From positions 1 through 8,106 of the forward strand of contig JAODNQ010000169.1 in the NCBI GenBank assembly GCA_025464695.1: 8,106 nucleotides of DNA, written 5' to 3'. This DNA is from Frankiales bacterium. Its GTDB lineage: Bacteria > Actinomycetota > Actinomycetes > Mycobacteriales > SCTD01. Both the position numbers and the translations under genes were made by a program. Positions 1 through 6,024 of the stretch are shown piece after piece. Positions within the stretch are counted from its first letter, which is position 1, and each line of letters begins with the position of its first letter. Under the pieces are notes generated by a model. That model ran no database searches, was not told the origin of the DNA, and saw only the letters and a program-made list of their open reading frames with translations.

Positions 1-7
1 TGCTCAT
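1..7 (-). CDS. 5' end of an unidentified minus-strand gene (left edge)
   Basis: On the minus strand an ATG lies at 7-5, followed by AGC and then the window edge, so only Met-Ser is readable. A purine-rich GAGAGGA ends 8 nt upstream of it, a good ribosome-binding site. This supports a real start but says nothing about the product. From memory, streptomycetes carry bldC, a small MerR-like developmental regulator, beyond vdh and one hypothetical gene, which is the layout here. The bldC idea is therefore inference from gene order only. Confidence 0.4.
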
Positions 8-78
8 GTCGTTCGTCCTCTCGGGAGGGAACGGGCGCTCGCCTGCTCCGCTGCCGATGGTGCGCGATGTCCGCTTCT

Positions 79-102
79 CCCGGTATGGCCTGACCGGGCC
101 AT
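79..102. repeat. Two interleaved inverted repeats upstream of the left-edge gene
   Basis: CCCGGT (79-84) pairs with ACCGGG (93-98) across 8 nt, and ATGGCC (85-90) pairs with GGCCAT (97-102) across 6 nt. The two repeats overlap, so only one could fold as a simple hairpin at a time. They lie between the stop of the 278-residue gene and the left-edge gene, about 70-95 bp upstream of the latter's ATG. No T-run follows on either strand, so an operator or weak attenuator-like structure is as likely as a terminator. In DNA this GC-rich, chance is a serious alternative. Confidence 0.35.
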
Positions 103-145
103 CTTGGGACTAGTCCTCCCGCACGACGTGCCTGGTCATCCACCG

Positions 146-982
146 CTAGTTGGCGCTCTCGACCGCCTGCAGCGCCTTCATCCGGGCCGTCACGCGCCCG
201 TACGCCGCGCCCGCCCGTACCGGGTCGGCGTCGCCCAGCGCCGCGAGCGCGTCGGCGACGTCGCGCGCCGACTCGTCCTGCACCAGCTCGGCGTCGTCGA
301 GCAGGTGCACGAGGCCGCCGTAGTCGAGCTCGACCAGCGAGCGCGGGTGGAACTCCTCGAGCCATCGGCCGAGCGCCTCGACCTGCTCGACCACCTCGCT
401 GTCGTCGTCCATGGCCCGGCGCAGCACCGCCAGGGCCCGGGCCAGCCGCCGGCGGGCCCGGCTCATGGCCGTGCGGTAGACGAGGGCGCGGCCGGTGCGG
501 AGGCTGCCCTCGCCCAGCGCCACGGTGCGCTCGTCGGCGTCCACGAGCAGGAACCAGGTGAGCGGCACCGACCAGCTGCTGCTGAGCAGGTGGCTGCGCA
601 GCTCGGGGTGGGCCTCCTGCCAGTCGTACAGCTCGTCGACGGCGGCCTGGGCCACCGCGCGCGGCAGGAAGGCGTCGGCGAGCTCGTCGTGCAGGGTGTC
701 GCGCCAGGCGACGAGGTCGAGCGCGGCCCGCACCCGGGTGCGCCAGGGGCAGACGAGGGTGACGCCGTCGAGCTCCGCGACGTAGGCGTCGCCGGTCTCC
801 TCGGGCAGCGTGGCGGGCAGGCCGGTCAGCCCCCGCAGGACGGTGAGGCGCTCGCGGGCGGGGCCGGAGGCGCGGTCGGGCGCCTTGCCCTCGGCGGCGT
901 ACGCCGACCAGTGGTCGCGCTCGGCTCCGGCGAAGGCGGCCAGCGGCTCGTACACGCGCAGCTGCGCCGGGGAGCCGGTCAT
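146..982 (-). CDS. Conserved-type hypothetical protein, 278 aa
   Basis: I do not recognise a named domain. The predicted protein is soluble, with no signal peptide or clear membrane segment. It is largely helical and charged. It has an N-terminal LRVYEPLAAF stretch, a central aromatic part with WSVPLTWFLLVDADE near residues 137-151, and an Arg-rich helix AMSRARRRLARALAVLRRA near 172-190. A conserved-looking FHPRSLVELDYGGLVHLL follows near 211-228. The ATG at 982 was chosen because a GGAG lies just upstream (only 2 nt spacing). A GTG at 997-995, five codons upstream in frame, is the alternative. The reading frame continues upstream across vdh only as a shadow. The gene is divergent from the valine dehydrogenase gene. 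A hypothetical gene in this place also occurs in streptomycetes by my recollection, so it is probably a lineage-conserved protein of unknown job. Confidence 0.82.
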   Translation of the reverse strand: MTGSPAQLRVYEPLAAFAGAERDHWSAYAAEGKAPDRASGPARERLTVLRGLTGLPATLPEETGDAYVAELDGVTLVCPWRTRVRAALDLVAWRDTLHDELADAFLPRAVAQAAVDELYDWQEAHPELRSHLLSSSWSVPLTWFLLVDADERTVALGEGSLRTGRALVYRTAMSRARRRLARALAVLRRAMDDDSEVVEQVEALGRWLEEFHPRSLVELDYGGLVHLLDDAELVQDESARDVADALAALGDADPVRAGAAYGRVTARMKALQAVESAN

Positions 983-1011
983 GGCTCCAGCATGCACGCC
1001 GTCCGGCTCGC

Positions 1012-1017
1012 TAGTCT
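1012..1017 (+). promoter_or_regulatory. Candidate -10 element for the valine dehydrogenase gene
   Basis: TAGTCT fits the TAnnnT pattern of actinobacterial housekeeping promoters and lies 79 nt before the vdh start codon. I see no convincing -35 hexamer 16-19 bp upstream, so the call rests on the -10 and its position. Transcription would begin near 1023-1025, inside the adjacent palindrome. Confidence 0.4.
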
Positions 1018-1037
1018 GGTGTGACCTGGGGCACACC
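1018..1037. promoter_or_regulatory. CRP/GlxR-like palindrome between divergent genes
   Basis: GGTGTG (1018-1023) and CACACC (1032-1037) form perfect 6-bp arms around 8 nt. Inside, 1020-1035 reads TGTGA-N6-GCACA, matching the CRP-family consensus TGTGA-N6-TCACA at nine of ten fixed positions. It starts immediately after the candidate -10 of vdh, a position expected to block transcription when occupied. It is also centred about 45 bp upstream of the ATG of the divergent gene. CRP-family control of amino-acid catabolism in actinobacteria is established in general; binding here is inference. Confidence 0.45.
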
Positions 1038-1096
1038 TCCCCCAGTCCTCCGTCCGGCCTCACGAGGGCCCGGGCACCGACTCGAAGGAGAGCGCC

Positions 1097-2179
1097 GTGG
1101 GCGTCTTCGACCGCACGGACCACCTCAAGGACGCCGGCCACGAGCAGGTCGTCTTCTGCCAGGACCGCGCCACCGGCCTTCAGGCGATCATCGCGGTCTA
1201 CAGCACCGCGCTGGGCCCGGCTCTCGGCGGGACGCGCTTCTACCCGTACGCCAGCGAGGAGGCGGCCGTCACCGACGTCCTCGCGCTGTCGCGGGCCATG
1301 GCCTACAAGGCGGCGTGCGCGGGCCTGGCGCTGGGCGGCGGCAAGGCGGTGCTGATCGGCGACCCCTCCCGCGACAAGACCGACGACCTGCTGCGCGCCT
1401 ACGGCCGGATGGTCGAGGCGCTCGCCGGCCGCTACTACACCGCCTGCGACGTCGGCACCTTCGTCCGGGACATGGACGTCATCGCCCAGGAGAGCCGCTT
1501 CGTGACCGGCCGGTCGCCCGAGCTCGGAGGCGCCGGCGACAGCGCCGTCCTGACGGCGTTCGGGGTCTTCCAGGCCATGCGGGCGGCAGCGCAGCAGGTC
1601 TGGGGCGCGCCGACGCTGTCCGGCCGGCGGGTGGGCGTCGAGGGCGTCGGCAAGGTCGGGCTGCACCTGGTCGAGCACCTGCTCGAGGACGGCGCCTCCG
1701 TCGTCGTCAGCGACGTCTCGCCCGACGCCGTCGCCCGGGCTCAGGCCCTCGGAGCGGAGGTCGCACCGGTCGAGGAGCTGCCCGGGCTGGCCCTCGACGT
1801 CTACGCGCCCTGCGCGCTGGGTGGGTCGCTGACCGACGACGTCGTGCCGCGGCTGCAGGCGCGGGTGGTCTGCGGCGCGGCCAACAACCAGCTGGCCCAC
1901 CCCGGCGTCGAGGCCCTCCTCGCCGACGCCGGCGTCCTCTACACCCCCGACTACGTCGCGAACGCGGGCGGTGTGGTGCAGGTGGCCGACGAGGCGATCG
2001 GCGAGGGGGGGTTCTCCTTCGACCGGGCGAAGCAGGGCGCGAGCCGGATCTTCGACACGACCCTGGAGGTCTTCGCGCTGGCGGAGGCCGAGGGCGTGCC
2101 GCCGGCGGTGGCGGCCGACCGGCTGGGCGAGCGGCGGATGGCGGCCGCCGGCCGCGGGATGCTCCTGCCCGGCCGCTGA
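1097..2179 (+). CDS. vdh: Valine/leucine dehydrogenase (Glu/Leu/Phe/Val dehydrogenase family)
   Basis: The enzyme catalyses reversible NAD-dependent oxidative deamination of branched-chain amino acids to 2-oxo acids and ammonia in the cytosol. This supplies branched acyl-CoA precursors and begins valine catabolism. The 360 residues match the family length. The dimerisation/catalytic domain has LGGTRFYP (43-50), Lys71 in [10 protein letters not shown] and Lys83 in GGGKAV as the substrate and catalytic lysines, and Asp118 in TACDVGT. The Rossmann domain has GVGKVG (183-188), with Asp206 ending the second strand, as expected for [11 protein letters not shown] (236-243), CGAANNQLA (259-267) and [11 protein letters not shown] (282-292) follow. 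The GTG start at 1097 has AAGGAG six nt upstream. The sequence closely resembles streptomycete Vdh as I recall it, so valine dehydrogenase is preferred over leucine dehydrogenase; substrate preference is not proven by sequence. Confidence 0.95.
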   Translation: MGVFDRTDHLKDAGHEQVVFCQDRATGLQAIIAVYSTALGPALGGTRFYPYASEEAAVTDVLALSRAMAYKAACAGLALGGGKAVLIGDPSRDKTDDLLRAYGRMVEALAGRYYTACDVGTFVRDMDVIAQESRFVTGRSPELGGAGDSAVLTAFGVFQAMRAAAQQVWGAPTLSGRRVGVEGVGKVGLHLVEHLLEDGASVVVSDVSPDAVARAQALGAEVAPVEELPGLALDVYAPCALGGSLTDDVVPRLQARVVCGAANNQLAHPGVEALLADAGVLYTPDYVANAGGVVQVADEAIGEGGFSFDRAKQGASRIFDTTLEVFALAEAEGVPPAVAADRLGERRMAAAGRGMLLPGR

Positions 2180-2184
2180 CGGGC

Positions 2185-2255
2185 CCGGGCGCACGGGTCC
2201 TGGGCGCCGCCCGGCTCCTGGACCGGCTGGGCCGTCCGGGTGCCGCCCGGCCGGT
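2185..2255 (+). terminator. GC-rich structured region after vdh, possible terminator
   Basis: Several imperfect inverted repeats follow the vdh stop. CCGGGC (2185-2190) pairs with GCCCGG (2209-2214), CCGGG (2236-2240) with CCCGG (2246-2250), and ACCGGC (2222-2227) with GCCGGT (2250-2255). No T-run follows. Termination is plausible because a new transcription unit starts just downstream, but the evidence is weak. Confidence 0.25.
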
Positions 2256-2292
2256 GATCGGGCGTCGCTGTGTGGGGAGGCCGACGACCCTG

Positions 2293-2298
2293 TACCGT
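2293..2298 (+). promoter_or_regulatory. Candidate -10 element for the DUF3073 gene
   Basis: TACCGT fits TAnnnT and is the most promoter-like hexamer in the 269-bp gap between vdh and the DUF3073 gene. No good -35 is visible; the nearest upstream candidates around 2268-2276 (CTGTGT, TGTGGG) match poorly. It would give a leader of about 145 nt, in which I see no recognisable riboswitch. The rest of the gap holds no gene that I can support. Confidence 0.3.
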
Positions 2299-2448
2299 GT
2301 CGTCAGGAGCCACAGCACCCGGTCCGGCAGCTCGTCCCACAGTCGCCGTCACCGCCTCCGCTGCTGCTCCCGTGAAGAGTGCACGCGCTGTCACCAGTCT
2401 CCGGGCCGACGCCTCGTCGTCGGCCCCGTCGCATGAGGGGGTCGAGCC

Positions 2449-2646
2449 ATGGGGCGCGGCCGTGCAAAGGCCAAGCAGACGAAGGTCGCCCGCGAGCTGA
2501 AGTACAGCGGCGGGAGCCTCGACCCCGAGCGGCTGAAGGCCGAGCTGGCGGGCATCACGCCCTCGCCGTTCAGCCCGGCCGTCGCCTCGGACGAGGACGA
2601 CGTGGAGGACGACCCGTACGCCCTCCCGGACGACGACGAGCGCTAG
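2449..2646 (+). CDS. DUF3073 family small protein, 65 aa
   Basis: This is a small actinobacterial protein of unknown function. It opens with the family's hallmark MGRGRAKAKQTKVARELKYS, a strongly basic segment (about residues 1-18). A middle LDPERLKAEL follows, and it ends in a very acidic tail (about 48-65, DEDDVEDDPYALPDDDER). The charge split suggests an intrinsically disordered protein whose basic end could touch nucleic acid or an acidic partner; that is inference. The ATG has GAGGGGG upstream with 7 nt spacing. The gene converges on purM, a placement shared with other actinobacteria as I recall. It appears monocistronic, ended by the hairpin just downstream. Confidence 0.92.
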   Translation: MGRGRAKAKQTKVARELKYSGGSLDPERLKAELAGITPSPFSPAVASDEDDVEDDPYALPDDDER

Positions 2647-2672
2647 ACGACCACCGCACGACCTGATCGACC

Positions 2673-2704
2673 CGGACGGGGCAGCCTCGCGGCTGCCCCG
2701 TCCG
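2673..2704 (+). terminator. Strong hairpin terminator after the DUF3073 gene
   Basis: A perfect 14-bp stem (2673-2686 with 2691-2704) closes a TCGC tetraloop, starting 26 nt after the DUF3073 stop. The sequence after it on the plus strand (TCGTCTGT) is relatively T-rich for this DNA, consistent with intrinsic termination. Lying between convergent genes, the palindrome may also stop read-through from purM. Confidence 0.8.
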
Positions 2705-2712
2705 TCGTCTGT

Positions 2713-2745
2713 CCGGGGCCCTGCTCCCCGTGCGCCGGGCCCCGG
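2713..2745 (-). terminator. Second hairpin directly after the purM stop
   Basis: CCGGGGCCC (2713-2721) pairs perfectly with GGGCCCCGG (2737-2745) around a 15-nt loop. On the minus strand the stem begins 5 nt after the purM stop codon. No T-run follows, but with the 14-bp hairpin beyond it this makes a tandem terminator for the pur operon plausible. Confidence 0.5.
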
Positions 2746-2750
2746 GGGCG

Positions 2751-3803
2751 TCAGGCGGGGTGGCTGCCCTCGAGCTCGGCGTGGCCGTCGCCCTCGCGCA
2801 CCTCGCCGAGGACCCAGGCCGGGACGTGCCGGGCGGTCAGCAGCGCGAGCGTGCGGTCGACGTCAGCGGGCGGGACCACCGCGACCATGCCGACGCCCAT
2901 GTTGAACGTCCGCTCCATCTCGGCCTGCTCGACCCGGCCCTTGGCCTGCACCAGCCCGAACACCGGCGCGGGCGTCCAGGACGAGCGCTGCAGCACCGCC
3001 GACAGGTGGTCGGGCAGCACCCGGGCGAGGTTGGCCGCCAGCCCGCCGCCGGTGATGTGCGCGAACGCGTGGACGCCGGTCTCCGCGATCACGGCCAGGC
3101 AGTCCTTCGCGTAGATGCGCGTCGGGGTCAGCAGCTCCTCGCCGAGGGGCTTGCCGAGCTCGTCGACCACGCCGTCGAGCCGCATCCGGGCCCCGGACAG
3201 CAGCACGTGGCGCACCAGGCTGAAGCCGTTCGAGTGGACGCCCGAGCTGCCCATGGCGATCACCACGTCGCCCGCGAGGATCCGCTCCGCGCCGAGGACG
3301 GCGTCGGCCTCGACCACGCCGACGCCGGTGCCCGCGATGTCGTAGTGGTCGTCGGGCATGACGCCGGGGTGCTCTGCCGTCTCGCCGCCCACGAGCGCGC
3401 AGCCGGCCAGCTCGCAGCCTGCCGCGATGCCGCCGACGATCTCGGCGACCCGCTCGGGCACGACCCGCCCGACCGCGACGTAGTCCTGCATGAACAGCGG
3501 CTCGGCGCCGCAGACCACCAGGTCGTCGACGACCATGCCGACGAGGTCGATGCCCACGGTGTCGTGCCGGTCCATCGCCTGCGCGATGGCGAGCTTGGTC
3601 CCGACGCCGTCGGTGCTGCTCGCGAGCAGCGGGTCGCGGTACTTCTTGAGGTCGAGCCGGAACAGGCCGGCGAAGCCGCCCAGGCCGCCCACGACCTCGG
3701 GGCGGCTGGCCCGGGCGACCTTGCTCTTCATGAGCTCGACCGCGCGGTCACCCGCCTCGATGTCGACGCCGGCGGCGGCGTAGCTGCTCCCGCCGCCGCT
3801 CAC
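2751..3803 (-). CDS. purM: Phosphoribosylformylglycinamidine cyclo-ligase (AIR synthetase)
   Basis: PurM closes the imidazole ring in step 5 of purine synthesis: FGAM + ATP gives AIR + ADP + Pi, in the cytosol. The 350 residues match the usual length of about 345. Visible landmarks are STDGVGTK (63-70), the ATP/phosphate-binding signature of the PurM superfamily, MQDYVAVG (105-112), LVGGETAEHPG (137-147), GSSGVHSNGFSL (185-196), HITGGGL (249-255) and FNMGVGM (300-306). The start is GTG at 3803, not the longer open frame upstream: the GTG overlaps the purF stop as GTGA and has AGGGGTGG a few nt upstream, implying translational coupling to purF. It is co-transcribed with purF and is the last gene of the minus-strand run. 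Confidence 0.96.
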   Translation of the reverse strand: MSGGGSSYAAAGVDIEAGDRAVELMKSKVARASRPEVVGGLGGFAGLFRLDLKKYRDPLLASSTDGVGTKLAIAQAMDRHDTVGIDLVGMVVDDLVVCGAEPLFMQDYVAVGRVVPERVAEIVGGIAAGCELAGCALVGGETAEHPGVMPDDHYDIAGTGVGVVEADAVLGAERILAGDVVIAMGSSGVHSNGFSLVRHVLLSGARMRLDGVVDELGKPLGEELLTPTRIYAKDCLAVIAETGVHAFAHITGGGLAANLARVLPDHLSAVLQRSSWTPAPVFGLVQAKGRVEQAEMERTFNMGVGMVAVVPPADVDRTLALLTARHVPAWVLGEVREGDGHAELEGSHPA

Positions 3804-5440
3804 GCGTCCACCCCTGCCGGTCGCTCGGACACGGGGGCGACCTCGCCGTCGGGCCCGGGCAGGACGGCGTCGAAGCTGTCGACGCTCTGCAGGCCGTTGT
3901 GCACGACGGTCACGCCCTCCGGGGTGTGGTCGTGGTCGGCGGGCGACTCGAGCGCCCGGCTGACCTTGTTCGTGATGCCCTCGAGCACGTGCTTGCCGAT
4001 GAGGTCGGCCTCGGGGATCTCGATCGGGTAGTCGCCGGTGAAGCAGGCCCGGCAGAGGGTGTCGGCAGGCTGCTGCGAGGCGCCGGTCAGCCCCTCGAGG
4101 GACACGTAGGACAGCGAGTCGGCGCCGATGTTCAGCCGGATCTCCTCGACGGTGAGGCTGCTCGCCACCAGCTCGGCCCGGCTGGCGAAGTCGATGCCGT
4201 AGAAGCAGGGCCACGCCACCGGCGGGCTCGAGATGCGGACGTGCACCTCGGCCGCGCCGTACTCACGGAGCATCCGCACGAGGGCCCGCTGGGTGTTGCC
4301 GCGCACGATCGAGTCGTCGACGACGACGAGCCGCTTGCCCTTGATCACCTCGCGCAGCGGGTTGAGCTTGAGGCGGATGCCGAGCTGGCGGATGGTCTGG
4401 GACGGCTGGATGAAGGTGCGCCCGACGTACGCGTTCTTCACCAGGCCCTGCCCGTAGGGGATGCCGCTGGCCTCGGCGTACCCGATGGCCGCGGGGGTGC
4501 CGGACTCGGGCACCGGGATGACGAGGTCGGCGTCGGTCGGGGCCTCGGCGGCCAGCACCCGGCCGATCTGCACGCGCGTCTCGTGGACCGAGCGGCCGGC
4601 GATGGTGGTGTCGGGGCGCGCCAGGTAGACGTACTCGAACAGGCAGCCCTTGGGGGTGGCCGCGGCGAAGCGCTGCGTGCGCATGCCGTGCTCGTCGATG
4701 GACAGCAGCTCCCCGGGCTCGACCTCCCGGACGAAGCTCGCGCCGACGATGTCGAGAGCCGCGGTCTCGGACGCCACCACCCAGCCGCGCTCCAGCCGGC
4801 CCAGCACGAGCGGCCGGACGCCGTGGGGGTCGCGGGCGGCGTACAGGGTGTGCTCGTCCATGAAGACCAGGGAGAAGGCGCCCTGCAGCGTGGGCAGCAG
4901 GTCCATCGCGGCGGCGTCCATCGCGGTGTCGGCGCTGGCGAGCAGGGCCGTCACGAGGTCGCTGTCGGTGGTCGAGCCGTAGCTCTCGATCTTGGGCTCG
5001 ATCGCGGCGACCCGGCGGGCGAGGTCGCTGGTGTTGGTGAGGTTGCCGTTGTGGCCGAGCGCCAGGCTGCCCCCGCCGGGCAGGGTCCGGAAGCTGGGCT
5101 GGGCGTTCTCCCAGGTGCACGACCCGGTGGTCGAGTACCGGCAGTGGCCGATCGCGAGGTGGCCCTTCAGCCCGGCCAGTGTCGGCTCGTCGAAGACCTG
5201 CGGCACGAGGCCGAGCTCCTTGTAGACGAGCATGCCGCTGCCGTCGGACACGGCCATGCCGGCCGCCTCCTGCCCGCGGTGCTGCAGCGCGTAGAGGCCG
5301 TAGTAGGTCAGCTTGGCGACGTCCTCGCCCGGCGCCCAGACGCCGAAGACGCCGCACTCCTCGCCGACCGCCTTCTCGTCCTCGTCGGGGAGTCTGCCCC
5401 GGTCGTGCAGCTGGTCGCTCCGGCCGTCGGTGACGGGCAC
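3800..5440 (-). CDS. purF: Amidophosphoribosyltransferase (Fe-S, Bacillus-type PurF)
   Basis: PurF commits PRPP to purine synthesis: PRPP + glutamine gives 5-phosphoribosylamine + glutamate + PPi. It is a cytosolic enzyme, feedback-inhibited by purine nucleotides in characterised members. The 546-residue product has a 28-residue N-terminal leader ending in GEE, then Cys29 in CGVFGVW, which would be the glutaminase nucleophile after propeptide removal. Glutaminase motifs are GHCRYSTTGS (98-107), GHNGNLTN (129-136) and GSTTDSDL (155-162). The PRPP site is VVVDDSIVRGNT (372-383). Cys266, Cys412, Cys463 and Cys466 match the four 4Fe-4S ligands of the Bacillus enzyme. A tail of about 40 residues after 500 looks variable. 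The GTG start has GAGGAG 7 nt upstream; an ATG at 5476, 12 codons earlier, is the alternative. Confidence 0.96.
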   Translation of the reverse strand: MPVTDGRSDQLHDRGRLPDEDEKAVGEECGVFGVWAPGEDVAKLTYYGLYALQHRGQEAAGMAVSDGSGMLVYKELGLVPQVFDEPTLAGLKGHLAIGHCRYSTTGSCTWENAQPSFRTLPGGGSLALGHNGNLTNTSDLARRVAAIEPKIESYGSTTDSDLVTALLASADTAMDAAAMDLLPTLQGAFSLVFMDEHTLYAARDPHGVRPLVLGRLERGWVVASETAALDIVGASFVREVEPGELLSIDEHGMRTQRFAAATPKGCLFEYVYLARPDTTIAGRSVHETRVQIGRVLAAEAPTDADLVIPVPESGTPAAIGYAEASGIPYGQGLVKNAYVGRTFIQPSQTIRQLGIRLKLNPLREVIKGKRLVVVDDSIVRGNTQRALVRMLREYGAAEVHVRISSPPVAWPCFYGIDFASRAELVASSLTVEEIRLNIGADSLSYVSLEGLTGASQQPADTLCRACFTGDYPIEIPEADLIGKHVLEGITNKVSRALESPADHDHTPEGVTVVHNGLQSVDSFDAVLPGPDGEVAPVSERPAGVDA

Positions 5441-5480
5441 GCGGGGACTCCTCGGGAGGGGGCGGGGGGAAGGCATCCCG

Positions 5481-5486
5481 AGTCTA
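5481..5486 (-). promoter_or_regulatory. purF: Candidate -10 element for purF-purM
   Basis: On the minus strand this reads TAGACT within GGTAGACT, a near-ideal actinobacterial -10. Transcription would start around 5473-5476, 33-36 nt before the preferred GTG. No recognisable -35 is seen at the expected distance, suggesting activator dependence or a weak promoter. Confidence 0.55.
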
Positions 5487-5506
5487 CCGAGGCGGTCCGG
5501 GTGCGG

Positions 5507-5529
5507 GTGTGGCCCCGCACACGGTGTGC
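5507..5529. promoter_or_regulatory. GTGTG/CACAC palindromic sites upstream of the purF -10
   Basis: GCACAC (5517-5522) and GTGTGC (5524-5529) form a 13-bp palindrome with one central base. A further GTGTG at 5507-5511 forms a second inverted pair with CACAC (5518-5522) across 6 nt. The group starts about 20 bp upstream of the candidate purF -10, where a regulator could act. No known purine operator is recognised, and GC-rich chance cannot be excluded. Confidence 0.35.
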
Positions 5530-5534
5530 TCAGG

Positions 5535-5563
5535 AGGGCGCCGGGAGGTACCCCCGGCGCCCT
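5535..5563 (-). terminator. Hairpin between the copper-storage gene and purF
   Basis: AGGGCGCCGGG (5535-5545) pairs perfectly with CCCGGCGCCCT (5553-5563), an 11-bp stem with a 7-nt loop. On the minus strand it begins 53 nt after the stop of the 16-cysteine protein and lies before the purF promoter, fitting a terminator that separates the two units. It lacks a clear T-run, so efficiency is uncertain. Confidence 0.55.
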
Positions 5564-5616
5564 GCCGGGAGACGACGGGTCGGGGTCCGGGAGTTCGGCA
5601 GGCCCGCGCTCCGTCC

Positions 5617-6024
5617 CTACGCCGCCTTGAGCGCGTCGACCAGCGCCTGACAGGCGGCCTCGCACGCGGCGCACGCCTCCGCGCAGATCCGGCAGTGCTC
5701 GTGGTGCGCGGCGTGCGGCGCGCACGAGCCGGCGCACTCCACGCACGCCTCGATGCAGGTCGCCAGCAGCGACAGCGTCAGCTGCTTGTCGGAGCGGTTC
5801 AGCCGGGCGAGCACGCGAGCGGTCGCGGTGCAGATGTCGGCGCAGTCGAGGTCGTCGCGCACGCACACCGCCATCTCCTTCGGGTGGTCCTCGCCGAGGC
5901 ACGCGCTGGCGCAGGCGGAGCAGACGACCGCGCACTGGTTCGCCGCGTCGATGGCGGCCGCGACGAGCGCGGCGTCCACGGTGAGGGTCTGCGGAGCGGA
6001 CGAGATGATCTGAGCGGTGGTCAC
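5617..6024 (-). CDS. Four-helix-bundle copper-storage-type protein (DUF326, Csp3-like)
   Basis: The 135-residue product has 16 cysteines, at 31, 35, 38, 42, 54, 61, 65, 90, 94, 97, 101, 111, 114, 118, 121 and 125, mostly spaced 3-4 residues apart along predicted helices. That is the pattern of Csp proteins, which fill the core of a four-helix bundle with Cu(I) thiolates. Histidines cluster in PHAAHHEHC (103-111). There is no signal peptide or Tat motif, so it should be cytosolic like Csp3 rather than exported like Csp1. Characterised Csp3 proteins carry slightly more cysteines (about 18), so capacity here may be a little lower. The GTG start has a perfect AGGAGG only 4 nt upstream. It follows the sterol-carrier and small-ORF genes and precedes purF. 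No CsoR-type copper operator is visible. Metal identity is inferred from the family. Confidence 0.9.
   Translation of the reverse strand: MTTAQIISSAPQTLTVDAALVAAAIDAANQCAVVCSACASACLGEDHPKEMAVCVRDDLDCADICTATARVLARLNRSDKQLTLSLLATCIEACVECAGSCAPHAAHHEHCRICAEACAACEAACQALVDALKAA

Noticed and set aside
107..116. 10-bp perfect palindrome GGACTAGTCC
   Set aside because: Without a loop it cannot form a hairpin, and a 10-bp palindrome is easily due to chance; no neighbouring promoter element supports an operator.
146..2194. A 682-codon minus-strand open frame spanning vdh and the 278-residue gene
   Set aside because: Only the part below 982 has its own start and a protein-like composition. The upstream part is antisense to the clear valine dehydrogenase gene and is open only because high-GC DNA lacks stops.
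1021..2436. A 471-codon plus-strand frame overlapping vdh
   Set aside because: Its Arg/Gly/Pro-rich translation is the off-frame shadow of vdh, which has all family motifs in the other frame.
2730..4031. A 433-codon plus-strand frame opposite purM
   Set aside because: Antisense shadow rich in His, Asp and Val, with no ribosome-binding site; purM on the minus strand is certain.
3899..5650. A 583-codon plus-strand frame opposite purF
   Set aside because: Antisense shadow of purF with repetitive Asp/Gly/Val composition and no recognisable domain.
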